DNA of 64,000 nucleotides from Cyanoderma ruficeps (taxonomy: Eukaryota > Chordata > Aves > Passeriformes > Timaliidae), in the NCBI GenBank assembly GCA_008694505.1, contig VZDJ01000216.1, forward strand, positions 4,596,664-4,660,663, in the 5' to 3' direction. Position numbers and translations under genes: made by a program. This document shows positions 12,490 to 22,400 of the stretch, piece after piece. The notes beneath the pieces are model-generated. The model had not been told where the DNA came from. It worked only from the letters and a program-made list of their open reading frames with translations, and made no database searches. Position 1 is the first letter of the stretch, and every line of letters starts with the position of its first letter.

Positions 12490-13048
12490 TGAATTTGAAT
12501 TTCAGGATTTTTGGAGAATTTGGGAAAACTTGGTGTGATTTTTGGGGGGAAGTTTGGGTCGAGTTTTGAGGATTTGGGGTGGATCTTTGGGTATTTGGGG
12601 GAATTTGGAGAGTGTTTTGGGATGTTTTAGGAGGAATTTCAGGGATTTTGGGGAAATTCTGGGAGTTTTTGGGAAATTGGGATGATTTTGGGGAATTTTA
12701 GGTGGAATTTTGGGGAGTTTCAGAGGGATTTTTTTGGAATTTCAGGGGAATTTTGAAGGGATTTCAGACTTTTGAGATTTTTTTGGGATCTTGGGGAAAT
12801 TTGGGGGATTTTTGGGAAATTGGGATGATTTGGGGGTAATTTTTGGGGAATTTTGAAGATTTTGCATGGATTTGGGGACAATTTGATGAAATTTTGGGTA
12901 ATTTTTTGGATTTTGGGGGGATTTTCTGAGGATTTTTAAATTTGGATTTTGGGGGAAATTTCAGGAATTTTAGGGTCAATTTTAGGGGAATTTTGGTCAT
13001 TTTTGAGGGGATTTTTGGGGAATTTGGAGGGGATTTTGGGGATTTTTT
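12490..13048 (+). repeat. G/T-strand-biased degenerate minisatellite, block 1
   Basis: About 560 bases are built from variants of a short phrase, roughly GGGGAATTTT with TTTTGGGGATTT and TTTCAGGGG variants. The plus strand has almost no C, so strand composition is strongly skewed. The spacing is irregular, so this is a degenerate minisatellite and not a clean tandem array. The end (13007-13041) has four GGGG runs with loops of 6, 8 and 5 bases, a possible G-quadruplex. The minus-strand frame at 12764-13144, rich in lysine, proline and serine, is translated repeat and not a gene. Confidence 0.9.
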
Positions 13049-13365
13049 GAGTCTGACCTGAGGGGCTTGTTCCAGCACACCACTGAGGCTGTAGTGAATC
13101 CCAAGGCACAGGCTGGCTGTCAATCCCTTGATCTCTAAATGCACATCCTCAACTCTGTAGCAGAGTTATCTTTACAATTATCTGCGATCCCCAGCGATAT
13201 GAGACATTTAATCTGTGTCTCCTGACTCCTTGTCAGATTAATTACCATCAGCAGGAGCGTTTTTCTGCTGTTTTCAGGGGTGAATCCAGTCATGGGAAAG
13301 TGAAGAAACAGCTCAGCCTGTTTCAGCAGGGCTGGAAGGAGGAGGGAGGGCACTGAGGGTCCTGT
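13049..13365. other. Unique spacer between minisatellite blocks
   Basis: This is ordinary mixed-composition sequence between the two G/T blocks. It includes an AT-rich part at 13140-13260 with AGATTAATTACC near 13234. No exon or transposon is recognised. Confidence 0.5.
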
Positions 13366-13409
13366 GGTGCTGCACTGGTGCTGCACTGGTGCTGCACTGG
13401 TGCTGCACT
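13366..13409. repeat. 11-bp tandem repeat, four perfect units
   Basis: The unit GGTGCTGCACT occurs four times in a row with no mismatch, followed by GGGG. The perfect copies suggest recent slippage. Confidence 0.95.
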
Positions 13410-13429
13410 GGGGCTTCTGCAGGCCTCTG

Positions 13430-13467
13430 CAGGCTGGCCTTGATCTCAGAGGTCTTTTCCAACCTTA
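13430..13467 (+). mobile_element. Short CR1 3'-terminal remnant
   Basis: The words TTGATCTCAGAGGTC and TTTTCCAACCTTA match the last part of a CR1 LINE just before its terminal short repeat. In place of the usual ATTCTATG-type tail the sequence runs straight into the second G/T minisatellite block. Only about 38 bases are recognisable, so the call depends on this one phrase. Confidence 0.6.
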
Positions 13468-13469
13468 CT

Positions 13470-13696
13470 GGGAATTTGGAGAGGATTTTTGGGACATTTT
13501 AGGAGGAATTTCAGGGAAATTTTGGGAGTTTTTGGGAAATTGGGATGATTTTTTGGGGGGAATTTTAGGTGAAATTTTGGGGAGTTTCAAGGGAATTTTG
13601 GGGATTTTCAGGGGAATTTTGAGGGGATTTCAGACTTTTGGGGAATCTTGAGGAAATTTGGGGGAAATTTGGGGGTTTGGGATGATTTGCGGGGAA
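13470..13696 (+). repeat. G/T-biased minisatellite, block 2 (copy of part of block 1)
   Basis: About 225 bases follow the order of words in 12601-12836 closely: GAATTTGGAGAG, then TTTTAGGAGGAATTTCAGGG, GGGAGTTTTTGGGAAATTGG, a GGGGAGTTTCA word, GGGATTTCAGACTTTTG, and finally GGGATGATTTG. It is therefore a duplicate of an internal part of block 1, offset by about 871 bases, and not merely a similar composition. Confidence 0.9.
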
Positions 13697-14214
13697 CATG
13701 CACCATGTCTCGGTTGCAAACTCATTTTCTCTGCAGGGCCGCGAACGCTGCCGCCCTCGGGCAGGCCTCAGCCCCGGCGCGGAGGGATGGGGAGAGGGGG
13801 GAAAGGGAATGGGAAAAAAGCGTTTGGGCTCCTGGAGAACGGCACTAGCCTCTTCCCCTCCTCAGCCTGTGGGCAGTGATAAATTTGGCAGCTGCTGCAG
13901 GGACTGCGGGGGCTGTTCTCGTGTGTGTGTGAGACCCTTCCTGGTTTCTCAGGCCGCGGCCCCCTCAGAAAGTGAGCGGAGGGTGGAAACCTAATCCTGT
14001 GTGTGGGCGGGGAGCCCATCCCCGAGCGCTTTTGGGAAGGCCGCTGGCCGGTTTTTCTCTCAATCAATCCAAACGGGATGCTCGGCAGTGGGGGGATGCT
14101 GTGTGGTACCCATCAGGGTTCCGGGCTGTGCCAAAAAGCAGAGGGAGCAGGGAGATGCTGAGGCTGTGCAGAGCAGCGAGCCCTGCTTCTCCCAGCTCTG
14201 CCGAACAGGAACCC
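13697..14214. other. CpG-richer unique patch
   Basis: Between about 13735 and 14060 the sequence has more CG dinucleotides than elsewhere (for example GCCGCGAACGCTGCCGCC and CCCCGGCGCGGAGG). It might be a small CpG island, but I see no exon or first-exon structure next to it. Overlapping frames on both strands (13698-13994 plus, 13768-14067 minus) have no domain. Confidence 0.35.
14210..14214. repeat. Target-site duplication, left (AACCC)
   Basis: The five bases AACCC directly before the LTR are repeated exactly at 14867-14871, directly after it. Confidence 0.85.
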
Positions 14215-14866
14215 TGCCCTGGTTGAGGGCAAATTTGGGAGGAAACCTCTGAATGGCGTCCCTCTGGAAAAGCAAACCCAAACAGACCCTCTTCCAATCG
14301 CTCCGGGAAAAAATCTCCTTAGAGAAAAGTGGAAAAAACCTATTTATTTAACAAAGTGCCCACAAGCGAAAAAAACTGAATAATATGAAACAACAAAACC
14401 TCTCGCTGTTTGAAGAGATGGCAAATTCGTAAAGTCCTTGCTGTGGGTGTAGCTCAGCTACAGTCTTTTATCAGTCCCTCCTGTCCTGGAAAATGCCAAT
14501 GCCCAGGCCCTGGTGGGCCACAGGTGTGAGCTCCTGATGCTCCTCTGGGTTTTTCAGTCTAGGACAGGTTTAAACAATTCTAAGAAACAAAAGGAAAAAA
14601 CCAGCCCAGTGAACTTCTCTGCCTCAGCTAGCTAAAACCAACTAAAAGCACAGGAGATCTGTCCCACTGTCTGTCTGTGCCACAGACAACACAGTCCAGG
14701 AGCAGAATGTGGACTAATGAGTGAGGGCAGTTTCTGAAAACAAACCTTGCACTTCTCTTTCCCCCCCTTCGCCCTCAGAACCAGTCTGAAAGGTGTAAAA
14801 CTTAATATCCAGCATAAACAGAACAGACAATTGGGGATACAAGCATCATAAAGTCACCCCAGGACA
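14215..14866 (-). mobile_element. Solo LTR, family 3 copy a (ERVL-like)
   Basis: The element begins TGCCCTGG and ends CCAGGACA, an inverted pair with one mismatch, and is flanked by perfect 5-bp duplications AACCC. A 5-bp duplication is typical of class III (ERVL-like) integration. Its reverse complement matches 36633-37322 nearly end to end, with long shared words such as CTGTGGGTGTAGCTCAGCTA and CCAATGCCCAGGCCCTGGTG. No internal retroviral sequence is present, so this is a solo LTR left by recombination between two LTRs. The minus-strand sense is inferred from a GATAAAAG word in that direction and is uncertain. Confidence 0.9.
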
Positions 14867-17800
14867 AACCCAATGTGCTCTGACCAAACAGCAGCCGGGG
14901 CTCGTTCTCACAGGTGTCCCCAGGCCGAGGCACCTCATGCCCTGGCAAATGACACTGTCTCTGTTGTGAGGGTGGTGTGATGCTGTGCTGGCCTTCCCCA
15001 CCTCCTCCTCCCCACTGGCTGCAGCCAAGGGATGTGATGTCTCCAGCCAGCAGCATCACTTGGGATAAAAAAACCCCTTGTGGGGTCATCCCTGCAGGGT
15101 CCTGGGGTGTGCCCAGGAGATCACGGCTGCAGGCAGGTCTGGGTGCATGTGTCTCACAAAAGACAACCCTAAATCCACTCTTTTCTCTAAGGTAGAGCCT
15201 CCCTTGAACAAATCCATGAAGATGCTGAGGGGGGAACAGCTAGCCTTGTGTGAAGTGTGGGAAATGCCTGGCTGGAAAACTCTTGAGTTCAGTAGCGTGG
15301 TTGGAGCCACTTTGTTCTTTTCCAAAAATTAGATAAAATCTAAGATATTTTCCCAGAAAACTCTCTGTGTCTTTGCCCTGTCTGTGACAGGGGCTGCAGA
15401 GCTGAAATGCATTTGGAGCCCCTTGGGCTTTTCCCATGGAGCACTTGGCTTGTTAAAATATTTGACATCAGGGTTCTTTATTACCTGCAATAAAAAGCCT
15501 CTGCTAATCTTTAACGTGCAGTGTGTCAGAGAAAAAAGATTGCATTAAAAACCTGTTTATGAGAGTGTTACTAAAACTTGTAAAAAGTAGTAAAAGTGAA
15601 TGATGACTGAAAAAACTTCACTTTGTAACAGCAAAATGCTGCTGAGCCCCAGTGTAGTCCAGACCTGAACCCAGGGCTCAGTGCAAGGAGGAACCAGCAC
15701 CTTTCTCCCTCTCCACCTTTGATTTGCAGAGTTTCCCAAGCCTGCTGCTTTGCTCCCCAGAGTCTCAATTCAAAACTTCTTGTGTTGAAGAGCACAGCCT
15801 CTCTGGGGGCATGACTGGAGCTCCAGCACTGCCCTGTCCCGCTGGAACTGGGGTTCAGCATTCCATGACATCTTTCCCTCTTTTATATAGTTTGGAGAGG
15901 TTTGAACATTACAAAACCAGGTTTTCCTGCAGCATTTAGGTTTTTAGAATGCTGCCTTTTAACACAATGCCTTAATGCCTTGTGGGTTTTGATATTTTCA
16001 TCTGCTCTGGATATTTTCATCTGGGTGGAGCAGAGCCATGGGCTGTGGTCCCAGGGTGAGATGGCAGCACCATACCTGCTGCTTCAATAACCTCCTAAAA
16101 ACATTTCAGTCCTCTAGAAGGATAATTTCATCCCAGTTTCTGTTCAAGACAAGGTCTGGGAGTGTCTGAGCTGTAATTGCATGGACATGCCTGTTCCCAG
16201 AGCTCAGCTATTGGATTTCAGACACGGGAGAAGAACAGCATCAGGTGTCAAGTTCTTTTTTTTTCCCCCTGCACTTTCTACTCCACAGACTATTTTTAAT
16301 ATTACTTTTATTGCATTGTAGATAAACAAGTGGATGAGTTCCCATGAGAATCAGGGTCTATCCACCCTTCACATCAATTTAGCCAAAGGGAAAGTACAGT
16401 TGCACGAGAGACTTCAATTCTTTTGGGCTGAAATTTCCCCTCTTTTTATGATTTCATTATATTTACCAAAGCTGGTTCACATTAAGGCACGAAGGCTGGT
16501 GCTGCATCACCCCATGGTTGGGGGAGGAACGGGAAAGGGTTTCAACAACATTGTCACCCCAGCTGCTGCTGACAGCAGCTCTCGACAGGACAGGGGGGTT
16601 GAGAAGGCTGCAGGACCCTCTTCTGACCTTCTCTGCATTATTCTATAGTGGGATCAACGTGTCCTTGCTTTCCCCAATGCTTTGATCTCCAAGAGGCTCT
16701 TTGGAGTGGTCCAAAGCAGCATATTCATGGTGGCATTGCTCTGACTGAGGCTGGGGAGATGCACCATGGCTCTGTGTCCCACCAGCCCTGGAGGAAAAGC
16801 TCCAGTGCGTGTGTTGTGCTGCCTCATCCCCATCTGGCAGGGAAATTCCAGCTGCCTCAGATTCTTGTACGGGACAGGGATGTTGTTTGCCCTGTTGGCC
16901 TGGGTGTGACTTGGGCACTCTTAGTCTGCTCAGGAATTCAACAGATCAACTGGGGATGTGCTGGCCTGGTCAGTGTGTGGTGAATTCCAGAAGATCCCAG
17001 GTGGATACACTCTGGGAAAGTGGGTTTTGAAGGACAGATGCTGTTGAGTGCTGGGACTGTGTGTGCTTGGGCAGGGAGACTGAGCATGAGGTCAGCCATA
17101 GGATGTGTGTGACCCACAGGAAACCTCCGTCCGTGGGTGATGCTGATGAATTTGGTGACAGACCCAGCAAGCAGCAGTGTAAGGAGTGGGAAGAAGATGT
17201 GGGAAAGAGCTGATGGATGCAAAAGGCACGGGAGAGCTGGAGGATCTTCTGCAGCTGCAGTCAGGATAATGTCTGGAGGTGGGGCTGGTGCCATCTGGGG
17301 AGATGTGTGATGTCAGACAGACCCAGAGGGGACCCTACTTCATGCTACATCCACTCCTGGCAGTTACAGCATTAGATCTGGAAGAATTTCTTGCTTTTGT
17401 GCTGGAAGCTGAGACCTCAGAGCAAGGACCCTGCCAGATGAGGCCTGGAGAGAAAAAAATCTTTTCTGTGGTCGCATTTTTGAGAAGCCAAAAGTCAGAG
17501 GGTGGTTCTTCAAAGGCAGGCCCTGCTCTGCAGATGGGCTGCCTCCCTCACCCCAGCATCTCCCTCTGCTGAGCACAGACCAGGCTGGAGCTGCTCGGAG
17601 CTGAGCTGGAAGGCATATGTGAAACAGCTGTAGGAAATCTGTAGGTGAAGGGTTGGAAGTGGAGCTGGGATCAATGTGAGGGTGTTCAGACAGCATTTAG
17701 GGCAGCCTGTGGCTGAGGCTTTGGTTTGGGGAGCCCCAGCGGGGTTCTGGGGGGTGTTGCTCATCCCCTGTGTCCCTGGTGGGGGTGGCACAGCCCCTGA

Positions 17801-18149
17801 TCTCTAAGGGGTCAGTGGTTTATCACTGGGGCACCTTTTAATGGGATGGCAGCACTGGAATCACAGCATTGTGTGACCCCCATGTCACAGGGGTGCTCAG
17901 ACCTGTGTCTGAGCCTGCTTCCAGCTCCTGCCTTGGCCAGTGTGTCACCCTTCCATGTGCCCCAGGGGTGACACACGGGCTGGGTCTCCTCCCTGGGCAC
18001 TGCCCTGCTCCAAGCCGTGTGCAGGAGCTAAAACCCCACGGGTGAGCAGAGCCATGAACCTGCTCAGCAGGAAATGCAGCCTCCTCCTGTCACTGAAACC
18101 TGCTCCCCACCTCTTGGCCTGAGGCTAGGGCTGGGCCAGGGGGGATAAA
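14867..18149. other. Unique non-coding sequence
   Basis: I recognise no transposon, exon or RNA gene. AT-rich pockets lie at 15300-15350, 15470-15600 and 16280-16330. Open frames of 90-120 codons occur on both strands in the GC-richer part 16330-17800 and show no domain. A run of T/C lies at 16254-16270. Confidence 0.5.
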
Positions 18150-18266
18150 TAGATAGTGCTATAATAAAAATATATATATACTTAATATATAAATATATAT
18201 ATTATCATATAATTTATTATGTTAACACTGTAAATAAAAATATAAATAAATATATAAATAAATAGT
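18150..18266. repeat. AT-rich low-complexity tract
   Basis: Nearly pure A/T with TATATA runs followed by repeated AAATATAAATAAATA words (about 18232-18266). It contains no gene. Confidence 0.9.
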
Positions 18267-18850
18267 GCTGTCAGTGAGGAAGTCAGAAGGTGAGATGGGA
18301 GCAATCTTGGTGCTCTGGAGGGTGGCAAAACCTCTCACAGGAGGAGCTTCTGAGTATCTCCCTAATTGCAGCATGGTACCTTGCACACCGCATGGGGAAG
18401 GAACAGAGGGGAAGGAAGGATCAGAGGGAAGGGACAGACGGAAGGATCCTGCATTTGAGGTCCTCCTTATCCTCACCAGAGCCAGGAGCTGGTGGCACTG
18501 GGACTGTGCTCTCCATGTGTGTGCCCAGGTACCTGTGCTCCCCTTTCTGAGTCCATCAGCACAGCAGGGCCAGCCGGCCGCCGGGGACTCCGGCTCTCTG
18601 TGTTTCCCCATTCTCCGTGCCCTGCCTGGGCTGACTCGCCATCTCCTGGCTGTAAACCCCGCAGAAGGTTTGTTCTTACACCTTGAAGCCTCTCCTTTTT
18701 TGTTTTCTTGCTGCTCCCTCCAGCTGGGAGATGCTTAAAGGCTGCAGTGCCTCGGTGATCTGTCACAGAGGGGAGCAGAGATTTCCCCCTTTGTGCCTCA
18801 ATTAAAGATGGGATTTGATTCCTGCAGTAGGGCAGAGGGTTGGTACCCCC
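18267..18850. other. Unique sequence with purine-rich pocket
   Basis: The segment 18395-18450 is a G/A-rich degenerate repeat of GGAAGGA-type words. Open frames at 18222-18611 (minus) and 18265-18738 (plus) face each other and lack domains. The five C bases at 18846-18850 form the left duplication of the LTR that follows. Confidence 0.5.
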
Positions 18851-19460
18851 TGATGCCTTGGGAAGGCTGAGCTGGAACAGAGACTGGACAGAGATAAGAG
18901 AATAAAGTAGGTCTTTATTAAAAGGCCTTTAAGGACACACCTTGGGCACGACAAGAGCCTGGCCAGGGCTACACCCAAGGTGGACCCAAAATGGTCACAA
19001 AATGGACAAACAGTCACAGGTTTCACACTTTTATAAGCTTTGGTTCATTTGCATCTTGGGTTTTAATTGTCCAATTACAGCTCCAGGTTGTGAGGTCTCA
19101 CCCTTCTTGTTCCTCCCTTCAGCCACCCTTGTTTGTGCTTTTGGGCCTGAAAGTTGTCCTTGATCTTCAGCAGGAGAAGGATTTGTTTTGTCTCCCTGCT
19201 CTGTGACTTATTGCTATTATATTAGCACTTAATTATATATTTCATATGTTATTTTATATGCATATAACATATATAATGTTAACATTATATATATAAAATA
19301 TATAATGTTAACATTATTATATATATATAATGTTAACATTATTAACACACACACACACACACACANATTATATCGTATTAGCACTTAATATGAGGCTCAG
19401 AACTACACCCCTGGGCAGCACAGAATCTGAAAAACATGAAAGCTAAATCTGAAGGCATCA
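18851..19460 (-). mobile_element. Solo LTR, family 2 copy a, with internal AT/CA expansion
   Basis: The ends are TGATGCCTT and a matching AAGGCATCA, a perfect 9-bp inverted pair. C runs flank both sides (CCCCC), consistent with a 4- or 5-bp duplication. On the minus strand the order is TATAAAAG (19027-19036 region) and then AATAAA (about 18914), which fits promoter, transcript and poly(A) signal, so the sense is minus. Two other copies exist (33777-34205 and 44565-45010). This one is about 165-180 bases longer because of an AT and CA microsatellite expansion at 19206-19380. No retroviral genes are attached. Confidence 0.92.
19206..19380. repeat. AT-rich repeat plus CA microsatellite inside an LTR, with one N
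   Basis: The words ATATTAGCACTTAAT and GTATTAGCACTTAAT bracket this tract, so a short piece of sequence appears on both sides. Between them are TATATAATGTTAACATT units repeated three times with variation and then a (CA)n run ending at an N (19366). The sister LTRs lack it. Its length may be misassembled. Confidence 0.9.
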
Positions 19461-22400
19461 CCCCCAACATTCCCTGGCAGGAATTTATGGCACCTGTTGG
19501 GAGCTCCCCACCGTGGTGTCCTCCCTCAGGGGCCTCCTGGCATCTGCTGAGAGGGACCAGCAGCACACAGGGCTGAGGTGGAGCTGAATGCATCCTTTGA
19601 CACCGAGAACCAGACCGAAACTATGTCAACGGAGAGAGCCAGGGAGGATTTTCCTGTTTTTCCTGTTGGAGGCTTTGAACTGTGTCCTGCAGGGTCAGCG
19701 CACGGGGAGACACCTTGGGCTGGGATGGGGAGGGTCTGAAATCCTAGACCCTGGGAAAGGGGAGACCAATTTGTCTGGGAGAGCCCTGAGAGCCCATCTA
19801 TCTCCAGGGCATTAGCCAGGAAGAAGAATTTGGGGGCAAGTAGTGACCCATGATTTATTCCAAAAGCTGCATCTCCCCTACGTGCAATGCCATTTTGGCT
19901 GGTTCAGCTGCTATAGGTAAGAGTGTGGTTTGGAAGGAAAACTCTGAATGCCCCAAAGCCTTGGGCATCTCCACACATGGTGTAACTTGAAGGGGACCCC
20001 TGAGCTCCAACCCAGCTCTGGGTTTGGGAATCCCACATGGGTGTTCTGGGATGTGCTCTAAGATGCTCTCTGCCCAGACCAGGCAGGTGGCCCCAAGTCA
20101 AATGAAGGTAGAGCTGAGTCTGTAGGGGCAAATTTTTGGGGTGGAGGGGATTTGCCAAGGCTCAGTGATCCATTTTCCTGCTCTTGTACAGAGGCCAGCA
20201 CAGGACCTCAAATCTCCCAGGTCTCAGTCCTGTCCAAAAGTGGGTAAAAGCTGCTGGGGAGGATGACAGCCCAGCTCAGGACAAACAGGTACAGCCTTGG
20301 GGTGGCTTATTTCACTGATGCAGTCCCCTCTGCTGCAAGGGCTGCACTCCGAGTTTATTGCTGCATAAACCATAAAGATACAAATGCTGATAGCACAGGA
20401 CTTTCTCTTGGTGTAGCAAGGTGTTTTATACTGTGGTTTGTTGTTCTGCAGGTGGAGCAAGGGGCAGGTCATACCTGCAGGGCTTCTCCATAATCCCCAG
20501 CTTCAAAGGTGTCTGCAGGAGAAGCTGGGGAGCAGCCCTGGGTGGTTAAATCAGTTCTGCTAGAGATGCTGGGCCCTGGGCCAGCAGCAGATCCCCCACC
20601 ACGGAAAATGTGTGTGCAAAAGAAATGCTGTTTTGGTGTCCCTGAGTGTCTCAGGGTTTTGCTGATACAGATGAGTCAGTCCAGGCTTGTGGCTTTTTCC
20701 ATCCAGCATCTACAGAGACACCAAATCTCCCCTGGGTGGGTTTTCCCTGCCACCCTTTGCCCAGTCTGGTTTTTGCCGCAGCGAATGGATTTATTGGAGT
20801 CAGGTTGCGAGTTTTAGTGTGACCCAATGGAAATCCCCGCCAGGTTTAAGCTGGAGCACCGGAGTGATTTTTATTCTTCTGCTGACATCTAGTGTGTGAA
20901 AACCTGCAGCACAGTGTACTCGGTGGGTTGGGAAATCTGGATGTGGGAAAAACAGGGCTGTTTCTTGCCACATTCATGGCCAAGCAGATACCAGCATCTT
21001 CCTCCAGTGGGAGGCTCAGTGACCCAGGTGATCACCAGCAAGGGGGATCCTGCAGCCTGCTGCTGGCTGGTATTTTCAGGCAGAGCTGCTGAGAATTAAT
21101 CCTAACCAGAGCAGGAGGACAAATTAGAAGTGTGTTGTCATCCAAGGCTCTTGCTTTGAGGCACTGTGTGCAGTGGGTGGTGAATGTGTCACTGGAAAGG
21201 AGCTGCTGTGTTATCACAGAGACGTGTCCTCTGCTCAGGGGTGGGATGGCAGCTTGTCCAGTGTTGGATAAGACAAGACCACACAAGACCTTGTAATCTC
21301 TCTGTGAGGTTTTGAGAATTCTCTGTAATTTAATTTCTTACTGATTTTTCAGTTCCCACAATCCAGGAGGCTCAGTGCTGTGCAGCTGTGCTGGATGGGG
21401 AGAACAGGGGGAAAGGAAAGTGGAGCAGTGTCTCCTTGGGTTTGCCTTTCTCCCCCTTATTCTGCTTCTGGCCTGGTTTCCAAAAGTTATCTCAGGTCAG
21501 TGAGTTCTCCTGTTAAAATAACTACCTTATAATGTCTGGTGGTGAATGAGGTTTATTAATGTCAGCAAATATCCCAGCTTGGTATTCCTGCTATCTCCAT
21601 ACACGGAATTTTGGGATCTGCAGGTTGCTGATGGTGCCCTGGAGATGGGGTGGGGAACTGTGGCTCCATCTCCTGATGCTGCACATGAGGGGCACAGTGT
21701 CACCTGTGGAGGTGACACTGCCTGCCCTTAGCACTGCCCCAGCACATTTCCCTCCCTGGTGGTTCCTCATGTTTCTCCTGTGTTGTGACAGGAGCCCAGC
21801 TTTCGGCCTGCAGGGCTGATAAAAGTTACCACTTTATTTATATAAAGTTATAAATAGAATAAAATTACCACTTTATCACCCCTCCAGCATTCCACTTGCT
21901 GGTCTGGAGCACCCAGAATGACCCAAACTTAGGCTTGAGGTGGAAGCTTTGCACATCCCACAGTATCATTATGGATGGAGTGGACCTGCCCCGTGTCCTG
22001 ACTGGTCTTGTCCCTATGGCAGGGTCATCCAGGGGGGCTCCTGCCCCATATGACAGTACTGGTCCCTCCTTCCAGCCTGGTAAATCCTCCTGACACTGTT
22101 TAAGGCACATCTGGTGGCTTCAGGGCTCTGCTGTGTCACATCACAGGATGGAGCCAAGGAAATGCTCCCCTGTCCTCACGTGTAAAATGAGCCTTAAGGT
22201 ACAAAGTGCTGTGGGAAATCTCCTGCTGAAGCCTTTACGCTGCTGTTTACAGGGCTTTATTTTGTACAAAACCTCTCAAATCTTGCCAGAAGTCAAGGTT
22301 TATTTCCCCATCCTGAGGGTATTTAATCCTCATCCCATTAACTTTGATTTTCATGTACGATTGCTGAGGAGAGAAAACAACCAAAACATTTTGTATTAGG

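Noticed and set aside
12764..13144. Lysine/proline/serine-rich repetitive minus frame resembling a repeat protein
   Set aside because: It is the translation of the G/T minisatellite; the low number of stop codons follows from the skewed composition.
13366..13409. CRISPR-like array
   Set aside because: The four 11-bp units have no spacers between them; this is a simple tandem repeat in a vertebrate-type sequence.
13735..14060. Gene promoter with CpG island
   Set aside because: CG words are enriched only modestly, and there is no first exon, splice donor or core promoter that I could support.
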